A stretch of 64,000 bases of DNA, from assembly GCF_030408355.1 (NCBI RefSeq), contig NZ_CP046606.1, forward strand, positions 1,054,001 through 1,118,000, read 5' to 3'. Position 1 is the first letter of the stretch. Every line of letters starts with the position of its first letter. The translations under genes were made by a program, and so were the position numbers. Source of the stretch: Corynebacterium afermentans subsp. afermentans. Lineage in GTDB: Bacteria; Actinomycetota; Actinomycetes; Mycobacteriales; Mycobacteriaceae. The notes under the pieces were generated by a model. The model saw nothing but the letters and a program-made list of their open reading frames with translations. It had not been told where the DNA came from and ran no database searches. This document shows positions 1 through 8,522 of the stretch, piece by piece.

Positions 1-238
1 CACCCGCCGTGGCCAGCGCGTACTGCCGGTTCCGGAACTATTCGGTTCCTACGCCCTCCGCAATGGCTGCGGCCCCGGCCTCAACCGCGCCCCGCTGCAT
101 AACGCCACCCGCGTCTCCGCACGCGGCTGCCGTAAAGGCGTGGAGGTGATAAAGGTGCACGGCTCCAACCACTACTGGTGGTACTCGCCGTCCGCCGCCG
201 ACGAAATGTGGGCGTTCCTCTCCCGCCACTCCAAGTAG
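1..238 (+). CDS. C-terminal fragment of a PHB-depolymerase/LpqC-type esterase
   Basis: The window opens inside this gene; reading frame 2 is open from base 2 to the TAG at 236-238, giving 78 residues. The piece contains an NGC motif, then a VIKVHGSNHYWW stretch and a final helix ending AFLSRHSK. In the LpqC/PHB depolymerase esterases a late NGC segment, a GxxHxW catalytic-histidine loop and a C-terminal WxFF-like helix occur in this order, so I infer the alpha/beta-hydrolase tail with the histidine in SNHYW. The N-terminus, signal peptide and nucleophile lie outside the window. Assignment rests on a short fragment and could be another secreted hydrolase. Confidence 0.55.
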   Translation, partial: TRRGQRVLPVPELFGSYALRNGCGPGLNRAPLHNATRVSARGCRKGVEVIKVHGSNHYWWYSPSAADEMWAFLSRHSK

Positions 239-290
239 CGCACCACCTAAGCGCCTCCCGGGGCGCGACCCGGGGCGCCTGTCAAGGCGC

Positions 291-376
291 GGTTTCGTAA
301 AACTCGGCCACAGTGGGGTGAGGGGGAGCTGGGGTATTGGGCTTTAGGTTTTGTTTAGGCCGAGTTTTACAAAACC
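291..376. repeat. 19-bp imperfect inverted repeat upstream of gltX
   Basis: Arms at 291-309 and 358-376 are complementary at 18 of 19 positions and enclose 48 bases of G-rich, gene-free sequence. It sits between the esterase stop and the gltX start. There is no T-run after the right arm, and the loop is long for a terminator, so it may be a small palindromic repeat element or a regulatory site. Confidence 0.6.
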
Positions 377-471
377 ATGTTGTGCCGGTTCTGCGGCCGC
401 ATAATGGGGGACAGCGGCGGGGACCGGAGGACGTCGATAAGCGAGGGGCTCTGCGCGCTACGATTGCGCAC

Positions 472-1959
472 ATGACTGACTCTTCAATGCGCGTACGTTT
501 TTGCCCGTCACCAACTGGAACCCCGCACGTGGGCATGGTGCGCACGGCACTGTTCAACTGGGCGCAGGCGCGCCACTCCGGCGGCACGTTGGTGTTCCGC
601 ATCGAGGACACGGATGCCGCGCGTGACTCGGAGGAGAGCTACCAGGCGATCATCGAATCGCTGGAATGGCTGGGCCTGACCTGGGATGAAGGCATCAATG
701 TGGGCGGCCCACACGAGCCGTACCGCCAGTCCCAGCGCTCCGAGATCTACACGGACGTTTTGAACAAGCTCATCGAGGCTGACGAGGTGTACCCGGCGTA
801 CTCCACGAACGAAGAGGTTCAGGAGCGCCACAAGGCCGCCGGCCGCGACCCGCAGCTGGGCTACGACAACTTCGACCGCGACCTGACGCAAGAGCAGATC
901 GACGCGTTCGAGGCGGAAGGCCGCAAGCCGGTGTGGCGTCTGCGCATGCCGGACCAGGACTGGACCTGGAACGACCTGGTACGTGGCGAGGTGACGTTCA
1001 AATCCGAGACGCAGCCGGACTTCGTGGTCGCCCGCTCCAACGGCGCGCCGCTGTACACCCTGGTCAACCCTGTCGACGACGCGCTGATGGGCATCACTCA
1101 CGTCCTGCGCGGCGAGGACCTGCTGTCGTCCACCCCGCGCCAGATGGCGCTGTACGAGGCGCTCAAACGCGTCGGCGTCGCAGAGTTCACCCCCGAGTTC
1201 GGCCACCTGCCGTTCGTGATGGGCCAGGGCAACAAGAAGCTGTCCAAGCGTGACCCGGAATCCAACCTGTTCAACCACCGCGACAACGGCATCATCCCGG
1301 AAGGCATGATCAACTACCTGGCGCTTCTGGGTTGGTCGCTGTCCGCGGACCAGGACATCTTCAGCGTCGACGAGTTTGTCAAGGCCTTCGACGTCAACGA
1401 CGTGCTGGGCAACCCGGCTCGCTTCGACCAGAAGAAGCTGGAGGCGATTAACGCCGACCACATCCGACTGCTGGCCCCGGAGGACTTCCGTGACCGCCTC
1501 CGCGCGTACCTGACTGAGCACACGGATTTCCCGGAGGATTACCCGGCGGATAAGTTCGCCGTCGCAGCGGACCTGGTGCAGACCCGCATCAAGGTGCTGT
1601 CCGAGGGCTACAGCCTGCTGAAGTTCCTCGTCACCGCCGACGAGGACCTGGAGCTGGACGAGAAGAGCGCGAAGAAGAACCTCAAGGAGACCGCCATCGA
1701 GCCGCTGGACGCGGGCATCGCCGCGTTGGAACCGGTAGAGGAGTGGACCACGCCGAACATCGAGGCGGCGTTGAACAAGGCGCTTATCGACGACCTCGGG
1801 TTGAAGCCCCGTGTCGCATTCGGTGCCCTGCGTGTTGGCGCGACCGGCGCTGCAGTGTCTCCGCCGCTGTTCGAGTCCATGGAGCTGCTGGGCCGCGAGT
1901 CCACGCTGAAGCGTCTCCGTGCCGCTCGAGAGGTGACTCCCTACCAGGCGGCGGAGTAG
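472..1959 (+). CDS. gltX: glutamate--tRNA ligase
   Basis: Class I aminoacyl-tRNA synthetase that charges tRNA-Glu with glutamate in the cytosol; in bacteria lacking GlnRS it also mischarges tRNA-Gln for later amidation. The 495-residue product begins [21 protein letters not shown], containing the HIGH-type signature (HVGM) near residue 19, and has the KLSKR catalytic loop near residue 254, followed by the anticodon-binding helical domain. Length matches the family. The frame stays open upstream to 337, but the ATG at 472 places the conserved VRFCPSPTG strand at the usual distance from the N-terminus. It lies just upstream of tRNA-Gln and tRNA-Glu, its own likely substrates. Confidence 0.96.
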   Translation: MTDSSMRVRFCPSPTGTPHVGMVRTALFNWAQARHSGGTLVFRIEDTDAARDSEESYQAIIESLEWLGLTWDEGINVGGPHEPYRQSQRSEIYTDVLNKLIEADEVYPAYSTNEEVQERHKAAGRDPQLGYDNFDRDLTQEQIDAFEAEGRKPVWRLRMPDQDWTWNDLVRGEVTFKSETQPDFVVARSNGAPLYTLVNPVDDALMGITHVLRGEDLLSSTPRQMALYEALKRVGVAEFTPEFGHLPFVMGQGNKKLSKRDPESNLFNHRDNGIIPEGMINYLALLGWSLSADQDIFSVDEFVKAFDVNDVLGNPARFDQKKLEAINADHIRLLAPEDFRDRLRAYLTEHTDFPEDYPADKFAVAADLVQTRIKVLSEGYSLLKFLVTADEDLELDEKSAKKNLKETAIEPLDAGIAALEPVEEWTTPNIEAALNKALIDDLGLKPRVAFGALRVGATGAAVSPPLFESMELLGRESTLKRLRAAREVTPYQAAE

Positions 1960-1988
1960 TTACAACGCTGTTGTTATAGCGCAATAAC

Positions 1989-2013
1989 GGCCACCGCGAT
2001 TTGGGCGGTGGCC
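1989..2013 (+). terminator. hairpin downstream of gltX
   Basis: A perfect 9-bp GC-rich stem (GGCCACCGC paired with GCGGTGGCC) with a 7-base loop lies 30 bases after the gltX stop and before the tRNA pair. No long T-run follows, as is common in high-GC actinomycetes. Confidence 0.6.
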
Positions 2014-2117
2014 TGCGGATTTGGTTGCTGTAGCGATTCATGGTTATAGTAATCCACGTTGTTCAGCAAGACAGGCGCGAAACCGCAAGGGAAAGCGCAG
2101 GTCAGCTAGAAAAACGA

Positions 2118-2189
2118 TGGCCTATGGTGTAATTGGCAACACAACGGTTTCTGGTACCGTCATTCTAGGTTCGAGTCCTGGTAGGCCAG
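2118..2189 (+). tRNA. tRNA-Gln (anticodon CTG)
   Basis: A 72-nt cloverleaf. The acceptor stem TGGCCTA pairs with TAGGCCA, with G as discriminator. The anticodon stem ACGGT/ACCGT closes the loop TTCTGGT, giving anticodon CTG. The T arm carries GTTCGAGTC. CCA is not encoded. Confidence 0.95.
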
Positions 2190-2218
2190 CTGCAGAGCTT
2201 TTAAGTTCTGTGTCCTAT

Positions 2219-2291
2219 GCCCCGTTCGTCTAGCGGCCTAGGACGCCGCCCTCTCACGGCGGTAACACGGGTTCAAATCCCGTACGGGGTA
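2219..2291 (+). tRNA. tRNA-Glu (anticodon CTC), first copy
   Basis: A 73-nt cloverleaf with acceptor stem GCCCCGT/ACGGGGT and discriminator A. The anticodon stem CCGCC/GGCGG closes the loop CTCTCAC, giving anticodon CTC. It follows tRNA-Gln by 29 bases and probably shares its transcript. A near-identical copy lies at 7486-7558. Confidence 0.95.
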
Positions 2292-2298
2292 CAACGCG

Positions 2299-2335
2299 AA
2301 ACCTCCGGTCCAGCTTTTGGGCCGGAGGTTTTTCG
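2299..2335 (+). terminator. terminator after the tRNA-Gln/tRNA-Glu pair
   Basis: Stem AACCTCCGG paired with CCGGAGGTT around a short loop, followed by TTTC. The position, immediately after tRNA-Glu, fits an intrinsic terminator. Confidence 0.8.
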
Positions 2336-2354
2336 CTTCCGGTACTGTGAGCGC

Positions 2355-3587
2355 ATGGTGTGGAAGTTGTCGTCGCTGTTCAGCGGTGAAATTCGTCAAA
2401 GCGGCTCCAGTCTCATCGACGCGTTCAGTGTGCCAGCAGCTGCGTTGAGCTTGTCGTCGTCGATTCCACTGCTCGCAGTTCCGGCGCTGTTTCTCGCAAC
2501 GCTGGGTGGGGGTGTCTTCGGTGCGCCGCTTTACGAGGGTTCGGCGGCAAGCGGGTCGTCGATAGGCAATGGCTCCAGCAACGTCGCCGAGACGTTCCCG
2601 GAACCGGACGCGAAGCCCGCGACCCTGAAATCGGTGACGCACATTGAAAACGACGTCTACGAGGTCGTCGTGTACTCGCCATCGATGGATAGGGAGGTCA
2701 AAAACGAGGTGATCCTGCCCGGCGGGCCGGAGAACGACACTCCGCGGCCCACGTTTTACCTGCTGATGGGGGCGGACGGTGCCGCCAACGGCTGGTCCTG
2801 GCGCAACTCGTCCGATTATCAGGAGTTCTTCCAGGACAAACTGGTCAATGTGGTCACTCCGATCGGCTCAGTCTCTTCAATGCAGGCTGATTGGTACAGC
2901 GAGGACGATGCGACAGGGCGCAACAAGTGGCTCACGTACTTCACCAAAGAGCTGCCTCCGCTTATGGACGAGCAGTTCCACGGCACCGGCACCGATGCCA
3001 TCGCAGGCATTTCCATGTCCGGCGGGCCAGCACTCAATATTGCGTCGTTGGAACCGGAGCGGTTTGCCGCCGCGGCGTCGTACTCCGGGTGCCCGGCTAC
3101 CTCCGGTGTCCTCGGCGACACATACGTGCGCCAGGCATTGCAGCTCAACGGGGCGGATCCCCACAAGATGTGGGGCATGTCCTCCAACCCGGCGTGGATG
3201 GCGCATTCGCCCGTGCTGCACTTGGACGCGCTGGAAAACACGAAGCTGTTCATCTCCGCCGCGCAGGGAGTGCCCGGCGCTATCGACGACACGAAGACGT
3301 CCTCCGAGCGCGTTGGCCCGCCCGTGGCGATCGAGGCGGCGTCGTATGCGTGCTCTGAGTACTTCGTGGATAGGGCGCAGCGCGCAGGCCTCGACGTGCA
3401 GTGGTACCCGCAGGTGGAGGGCACGCACAGTTGGGGTCTGTTTGAGAAGTCCATGCGCAAAAGCTGGTCGGTGATCGGGCCGGCGCTCGACGTGCAACCC
3501 TTCGAGCGGGAGAACCCGGTGACGAAGACGCCTCTTTCAGAGGAGACACCGCAGCCTGTCGGCGGTTCTACAGGGTCGAGTGGGTAG
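2355..3587 (+). CDS. antigen-85-type mycolyltransferase/esterase
   Basis: Predicted extracytoplasmic alpha/beta-hydrolase that transfers mycolic acids between trehalose mycolates and arabinogalactan or trehalose monomycolate. The 410-residue product has a hydrophobic N-terminal segment (about residues 25-60) and the antigen-85 landmarks: the nucleophile motif GISMSGG, an active-site loop with MWG, and the catalytic histidine in GTHSWGLF. The ATG at 2355 was chosen because upstream codons run through the tRNA-Glu gene. The N-terminus is longer and less signal-peptide-like than in typical secreted mycolyltransferases, so it may be a membrane-anchored form. The C-terminus ends in a Ser/Gly/Pro-rich tail. 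Its presence argues for a mycolate-containing host. Confidence 0.85.
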   Translation: MVWKLSSLFSGEIRQSGSSLIDAFSVPAAALSLSSSIPLLAVPALFLATLGGGVFGAPLYEGSAASGSSIGNGSSNVAETFPEPDAKPATLKSVTHIENDVYEVVVYSPSMDREVKNEVILPGGPENDTPRPTFYLLMGADGAANGWSWRNSSDYQEFFQDKLVNVVTPIGSVSSMQADWYSEDDATGRNKWLTYFTKELPPLMDEQFHGTGTDAIAGISMSGGPALNIASLEPERFAAAASYSGCPATSGVLGDTYVRQALQLNGADPHKMWGMSSNPAWMAHSPVLHLDALENTKLFISAAQGVPGAIDDTKTSSERVGPPVAIEAASYACSEYFVDRAQRAGLDVQWYPQVEGTHSWGLFEKSMRKSWSVIGPALDVQPFERENPVTKTPLSEETPQPVGGSTGSSG

Positions 3588-3672
3588 CAACTGGCGCTGC
3601 TGTTCGGCGAGCGTGCGGTGGGATGCGGTGTTAAGGTAAGCGCTGTTTTTACCGTGCGCAAAGGAGTTCTTA

Positions 3673-4743
3673 ATGAAATTCACACGAAAGTCCCTGTCTG
3701 CAATTGCCGCCCTCAGCGCCGCGATGCTCGCTCTCGCTGGCTGCTCTGAGCCTACAGAGGACACAGCATCTAGCGACGGAACCTCCGGCGGGAATGCTGC
3801 TGAAGACGCGGCCAAGGACTCTGCCACCGGTTCGCTCACGCTTTACACTTCCGAGCCGGAGGAGAAGGTCGACGAAATTATCGCAGCGTTTAATGAGGAG
3901 CACCCGGATGTAGACGTGCAGGTTTATCGCGCAGGCACCGGTGACCTCAAAGCGCGTATCGAGGCAGAAAAGGCATCTGGCTCCGTGGAGGCCGACCTGA
4001 TCTGGGCGGCGGACGCACCAACTTTTGAGGCCTTCAAGGCTGAAGACCTGCTCGCACAGTTGAATGATGTGGAAACTGGTGAGGTTATCGACGGCGCCGC
4101 GGACCCGGAAGGGTACTACGTTGGCACCCGCATCATCTCTACCGTTCTTGCGTACAACACCTCAGTGATCGATGAAGCTGATGCACCACAGTCTTGGACT
4201 GATTTGACCGACGCACGGTTCCGCGACAAGATCGTCATGCCGGACCCGGCAGTTTCCGGCGCAGCCGCATACAACGCCACGGTGTGGATGAACAACGACG
4301 AGCTCGGTGAGGACTGGCTCACCGAGCTGGGCGAGAACGCACCGATGATTGCTGCATCCAACGGCCCGACCTCGCAGGAGATTGCGGGTGGTGGCCACCC
4401 GGTCGGCGTAGTGGTGGACTACCTCGTGCGCGATCTGGCGGCACAGGGATCCCCGGTTAAGGAGGTCTACGCCACCGAAGGCTCGCCGTACATCACCGAG
4501 CCGATCGCAGTATTCGCGGATTCGAAGAGCCAGTCTGCGGCGGAGTTGTTTATTAATTTTGTGCTGTCGAAGAAGGGCCAAGAACTAGCAGTCGAGCAGA
4601 ACTACTTGCCGATCATTGACGGCGTCGGTACGCCGGGTGATGCCCCGGAGCTTGATGATATTGCGTTGATGGATGCTGATCTGCAGACGCTGACGGACGA
4701 TCGCGCACGTTCCGTAGAGTTCTTCCAGAGCGCGATGAACTAG
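3673..4743 (+). CDS. iron(III)-type ABC transporter substrate-binding lipoprotein
   Basis: Family 1 extracellular solute-binding protein, 356 residues, starting 6 bases after AAGGAG. The N-terminus is a lipoprotein signal with lipobox LALAGC, so Cys23 or so is the likely lipidation site. After a Ser/Asp-rich linker the mature domain starts LTLYTSEPEEKVDEI, the characteristic opening of FbpA/AfuA ferric-binding proteins, and later has the DYLVRDLAA and SPYITEP segments typical of that group. It heads a three-gene operon with permease and ATPase (next start directly abuts). Substrate is inferred as ferric iron or a ferric chelate; phosphonate or polyamine transport by the same superfamily is possible. 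Confidence 0.85.
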   Translation: MKFTRKSLSAIAALSAAMLALAGCSEPTEDTASSDGTSGGNAAEDAAKDSATGSLTLYTSEPEEKVDEIIAAFNEEHPDVDVQVYRAGTGDLKARIEAEKASGSVEADLIWAADAPTFEAFKAEDLLAQLNDVETGEVIDGAADPEGYYVGTRIISTVLAYNTSVIDEADAPQSWTDLTDARFRDKIVMPDPAVSGAAAYNATVWMNNDELGEDWLTELGENAPMIAASNGPTSQEIAGGGHPVGVVVDYLVRDLAAQGSPVKEVYATEGSPYITEPIAVFADSKSQSAAELFINFVLSKKGQELAVEQNYLPIIDGVGTPGDAPELDDIALMDADLQTLTDDRARSVEFFQSAMN

Positions 4744-6360
4744 GTGGCAATGCAACGCGTTTCTTCGCCGGGGCTCAACCTCGCTCGCCTAGGGGTGTGG
4801 TTGGTTGCCGCGGCGATTTTTACTGTCCCGCTCGCGCTGGTGGTCTCACTCGCGCTCGGGGGAAATCAGTTTCCGGTACTTGTGGAACAAGGCCTGGCGC
4901 GTGCCACTTGGAATTCCGTGATTACCACCGTGCTGTCTTCTATGGGCGCGGTACTCATCGGTGGCACGATTGCGATTGTTTTGGAGCGCACCGATGTTGG
5001 TGGAGCAACGGGATTACGTTTATTTCTGCTCTCGCCGCTGTTAGTCCCACCGTTCGTCGGTGCCATTTCCTGGCTGCAGCTGTTTGGCCGAAACCAGGGG
5101 CTCAATGCGCTGTTCGACCGGCCGCTGTGGGACCTGTACGGAGCCGACGGCATCGTCTTTCTGATGACGTTGCACTCGTACCCGGTTGTGTACGTCATTG
5201 TGGCCGCAGCGTTGCGCCAGATCCCGTCTGATCTCGAACTGGCTGCGCGCGTTAGTGGCGCGGGCAGTGGCACGGTGCTGCGCACTGTGACCATCCCGCT
5301 GTTGGGGCCAGCATTCTTGAGCGCCTTCACCCTGACGGCAGTGTCGAACCTCGCCGACTTCGGTATTCCATCGATTCTGGGGTCGCCGGTGCAGTTCGAG
5401 ACATTAGCGACAATGTGTTACCGGTTTATGGAATCAGGCACGGTAAGCAACCCGCTGCAGGTCGTGTCCACAGTTGGAGCAGTGTTGATGCTGCTGGGCA
5501 TTATCGCCGTGGTGGCAGATTACGCGGTGTCGCGCCGAGCCTCCTCGCAAGTCAGTGGTGCCAGCACGATGAAACTTTCACTCGGTGTGGCGAGAGTTCC
5601 TGTCACCGTGGTGTCCTGGGTCCTTGCACTCGCGGTTACCCTCGGTCCGATCTTGGGGCTCGCTCACCGTGCGCTGCTTCCGGCCCCGGGTGTACCGTTT
5701 ACGTTGGAGACCATCTCGCTGTCGAATTTTCAGCGCACCCTGAGCAACCCGCGGGTGGTTGATGGTTTCACTAACTCGGTCGCTCTCGCAGGCGGTGCCG
5801 CGCTACTGTGCGGTCTGCTGGGTTGGGCGATCGGCATCTTGGTCACCCGCACCCGCGCGCGTACTAACACGCCGCTATCTCTGGCTACATTGCTTCCGGC
5901 TGCACTCCCTGGGCTGATCATTGGCGTCGGATGGCTCATTGTGGGCAGGTACACGGGGCTCTACAACACCCGCTGGGTGATCCTGTTGGCATACGTCTGC
6001 GCCTTCACAGCCTTGGTGCTGCAGGCAGTGCGCGCACCGATGAGCAAGATTCCGGTTGCAGTGGAAGAAGCGGCACGAATCTCTGGCGCGGGTAGGGTGC
6101 GCTCAATCGTGGATACCTCGGGGCGAATGGCTGTACCAGCGGCGTTCTCCGGGGCAGTTCTCGTTGCAGTCACCGCGGTGCGCGAGCTCACCGTGTCAAT
6201 TCTGCTCGTCGCTCCGGGCACCACAACAATTGGTGTGCAACTATTCAACCTCCAACAGTCCGGAAACTACAACCAAGCTTCAGCGCTTGCATTGATGTTT
6301 GCAGTAATCGGTATTGCCGCCCTGGCACTGACCGTGCGCAACCCTGACAAGGAGTCATGA
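4744..6360 (+). CDS. iron(III)-type ABC transporter permease (fused double permease)
   Basis: Inner-membrane channel subunit of the importer. The 538-residue protein carries two MetI-like permease halves, each with an EAA-type cytoplasmic loop: ELAARVSGAGSG in the first half and VEEAARISGAGR in the second, which dock the ATPase. About 12 membrane helices are visible. This fused two-domain build is typical of FbpB/AfuB permeases. The GTG at 4744 directly follows the upstream TAG; an ATG two codons later (4750) is an equally good start. The stop overlaps the ATPase start by 4 bases (ATGA), indicating translational coupling. Confidence 0.88.
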   Translation: MAMQRVSSPGLNLARLGVWLVAAAIFTVPLALVVSLALGGNQFPVLVEQGLARATWNSVITTVLSSMGAVLIGGTIAIVLERTDVGGATGLRLFLLSPLLVPPFVGAISWLQLFGRNQGLNALFDRPLWDLYGADGIVFLMTLHSYPVVYVIVAAALRQIPSDLELAARVSGAGSGTVLRTVTIPLLGPAFLSAFTLTAVSNLADFGIPSILGSPVQFETLATMCYRFMESGTVSNPLQVVSTVGAVLMLLGIIAVVADYAVSRRASSQVSGASTMKLSLGVARVPVTVVSWVLALAVTLGPILGLAHRALLPAPGVPFTLETISLSNFQRTLSNPRVVDGFTNSVALAGGAALLCGLLGWAIGILVTRTRARTNTPLSLATLLPAALPGLIIGVGWLIVGRYTGLYNTRWVILLAYVCAFTALVLQAVRAPMSKIPVAVEEAARISGAGRVRSIVDTSGRMAVPAAFSGAVLVAVTAVRELTVSILLVAPGTTTIGVQLFNLQQSGNYNQASALALMFAVIGIAALALTVRNPDKES

Positions 6361-7409
6361 TGAGTGACATTGCGATTGACGGCCTCAGCGTCGTATTCCC
6401 AGACGGTGCCGTTGGGTTGGACGACATCAACCTACGCGTTGGTAGCGGCGAGTTCGTAGCGCTAGTCGGCCCGTCCGGCTCGGGCAAAACCACGCTGCTG
6501 CGCACTCTCGCCGGGTTTGTGCAGCCCTCCACAGGCACGGTCTCCCTCGACGGCACAAACGTGACTCGCATACCGCCAGAAAAGCGGCGGATGGGCATGG
6601 TGTTTCAGCAGCACGCAGTCTGGCCGCACATGAGTGTTGCGGATAATGTCGCCTACCCGCTCAAACGCGCAGGTACGAGCAAGAAGCAACAACAACAGCT
6701 CGTCGAATCGACGTTGCGCACCGTTGGGTTGGAGAGCTACGGAGACCGGAAACCTTCAACGTTGTCTGGCGGTCAGCGGCAGCGAGTCGCACTCGCGCGC
6801 GCGATTGTGGCCAAGCCTCAAGTGCTGCTTCTCGACGAAGCTTTGTCGGCTCTCGACGAACCACTGCGAGACAGTCTTCGCCGAGAGCTTGTTGCACTGA
6901 CTAAGCGGTCTTCCCTAACTACAGTGCACGTGACCCACGACCGCAAGGAAGCGATTGCCATCGCCGATCGCATCGCATTGCTGCGAGACGGAAAGCTCGA
7001 GCAGTTTGCCTCGCCGAGGGATATCGTCGCTCAACCAGCTTCGCCGTGGGTGGCCTCCTTTATCGCTGACGCGACGCTGTTAGAGGGACAAATTCTCGAC
7101 GGCCGCGTGGTCGTCACAGCGCCTGCCATGGAATGGCCGACTGCGCATGTGGAGATGGTTGGCGCATCAGGCCATAGAGGTGCTGTCACCGTTGCGGTGT
7201 TGCCTGAGGCGGTAGAAGTGGCAGCGCCAGGGGAGCGGGACGTACTAAACGGCCGGGTCACCTCCTCGCTTTTTGAGGTGTCCGGCTACTCGCTCACCAT
7301 CGATGTGGACGGTGTGGAGTTTCGCGCACGCACTTCGGCCCGCACCACCCCAGAAGTTGGCGAAACGGTCGGCGTCAACGTCCACGCCCCGTTGGTCTAC
7401 ACCACATAA
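6357..7409 (+). CDS. iron(III)-type ABC transporter ATP-binding protein
   Basis: Cytosolic ATPase that powers the importer. In 350 residues it shows Walker A GPSGSGKTT near residue 40, Q-loop MVFQQHAVWPHM, the signature LSGGQRQRVALARA, Walker B VLLLDEALSALD and the H-loop HVTHD. A C-terminal TOBE-like domain of about 100 residues follows, as in FbpC/PotA/UgpC-type ATPases, and often serves a regulatory role. It overlaps the permease by 4 bases and closes the operon; a tRNA-Glu gene follows 76 bases downstream. Confidence 0.92.
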   Translation: MMSDIAIDGLSVVFPDGAVGLDDINLRVGSGEFVALVGPSGSGKTTLLRTLAGFVQPSTGTVSLDGTNVTRIPPEKRRMGMVFQQHAVWPHMSVADNVAYPLKRAGTSKKQQQQLVESTLRTVGLESYGDRKPSTLSGGQRQRVALARAIVAKPQVLLLDEALSALDEPLRDSLRRELVALTKRSSLTTVHVTHDRKEAIAIADRIALLRDGKLEQFASPRDIVAQPASPWVASFIADATLLEGQILDGRVVVTAPAMEWPTAHVEMVGASGHRGAVTVAVLPEAVEVAAPGERDVLNGRVTSSLFEVSGYSLTIDVDGVEFRARTSARTTPEVGETVGVNVHAPLVYTT

Positions 7410-7485
7410 AAACGACCCTAACCTGCCGATTTGTTGGTGGACAATAGCGTCCTTTATTGTTAACAAGTCGCAAACAAGCGAGCGC

Positions 7486-7558
7486 GCCCCGTTCGTCTAG
7501 CGGCCTAGGACGTCGCCCTCTCACGGCGGTAACACGGGTTCAAATCCCGTACGGGGTA
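7486..7558 (+). tRNA. tRNA-Glu (anticodon CTC), second copy
   Basis: Same 73-nt cloverleaf as 2219-2291 except for one C-to-T change at the foot of the anticodon stem, which turns a C-G pair (27-43) into U-G. Acceptor stem, loop CTCTCAC and T arm are identical. Anticodon CTC. Confidence 0.95.
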
Positions 7559-7564
7559 CAACGC

Positions 7565-7599
7565 AAAACTCCCGATCCGGACTCCGGGTCGGGAGTTTT
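7565..7599. terminator. intrinsic terminator after the second tRNA-Glu
   Basis: A 16-base arm starting AAAACTCCCG pairs almost perfectly with the arm ending CGGGAGTTTT around a 3-base loop. The A-run and T-run flank the stem, so it may work in both directions. Confidence 0.85.
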
Positions 7600-7620
7600 C
7601 GCATTGGTAGCCTTGGCCGG

Positions 7621-8442
7621 GTGACTTCCCTGGACTTCTTTGAAATCGATGTCTTCGCTACCGGCGCGTTCACGGGCAACCCGCTCGCCGTCATCTGCGG
7701 CGCGGATGATTTGAGCGACGAGCAGATGCAACGGATTGCGTCGTGGACCAACTTCTCCGAGACGACATTCCTGCTCGAGCCGACCGATCCTGGGGCGGAT
7801 TATCGCGTGCGCATCTTCACGCCGATGGAGGAATATGCCTTCGCCGGCCACCCCACGCTCGGCACGGCGCGTGCGTGGCTGGAGCTCGGTAACACGCCGC
7901 GCAACCAGGGTCGCGTCATTCAGGAGTGCGGCGTGGGCAACGTCGAGGTCCGCATCGAGGGCGACTCCCTCGCATTCGCCACCCCGCCGCTCAAGCGCGA
8001 CGACCAGCTCTCGGATGAGGAAAAGGACGAGGTGTGCGACACCTTTGGCGTCGAGAAGCAATTGCTTGTCAGCGCCGCCTTCGGTGACAACGGCCCCGGC
8101 TGGAAGCTGGCGTTGCTGGATGACCTGGACGCGTTGCGGGCACTGGAGAAGCCGGCGGTAAGTGACCTGAAGGTGGCGTTTGCGGCGCTGACGGGGAGTG
8201 CGGATCCGGCCTATGAGCTGCGAGCTTTCACGCCGACGTTCGAGGACCCGGTGACTGGCAGCGCTAACGGTGCGATGGCGCAGTGGCTGCGAGGGAGGGG
8301 AGATGTGCCGGCGGAGTACACGGTCTCGCAGGGCACGGCGCTGGGGCGCGACGGACGGGCGGAGATCACCGACGACGGGAAGGACATCTGGGTTGGTGGT
8401 CGCGCGCGAGTGCGGGTGCGGGGGACGCTGGAGGCGGGATAG
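7621..8442 (+). CDS. PhzF-family isomerase-like protein
   Basis: Member of the PhzF/YddE family, whose fold resembles diaminopimelate epimerase; PhzF itself isomerises DHHA in phenazine synthesis but most relatives have unknown substrates. The 273-residue product starts with GTG and shows the family opening FFEIDVFATGAFTGNPLAV, the NFSETTFLL segment carrying the conserved glutamate, the RIFTPMEEYAFAGHPTLGTA block and the late DPVTGSANGAMA loop. No phenazine genes are nearby, so no pathway can be assigned. It stands alone after a tRNA terminator. Confidence 0.85.
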   Translation: MTSLDFFEIDVFATGAFTGNPLAVICGADDLSDEQMQRIASWTNFSETTFLLEPTDPGADYRVRIFTPMEEYAFAGHPTLGTARAWLELGNTPRNQGRVIQECGVGNVEVRIEGDSLAFATPPLKRDDQLSDEEKDEVCDTFGVEKQLLVSAAFGDNGPGWKLALLDDLDALRALEKPAVSDLKVAFAALTGSADPAYELRAFTPTFEDPVTGSANGAMAQWLRGRGDVPAEYTVSQGTALGRDGRAEITDDGKDIWVGGRARVRVRGTLEAG

Positions 8443-8522
8443 AACGGGTGTGCGAATAGCGGGGTGGTGATGTCGGCGGCGCTCGTATCGTGTGAAGCGT
8501 TCCCGACAGAAAGGGGTCTGGC

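Noticed and set aside
508..1521. Long open frame on the minus strand opposite gltX
   Set aside because: It is the antisense of a certain gene, low-complexity in Val/Arg/Leu, with no family motif; such frames are expected in high-GC DNA.
2217..2354. Upstream extension of the mycolyltransferase frame
   Set aside because: It would translate the tRNA-Glu gene and its terminator.
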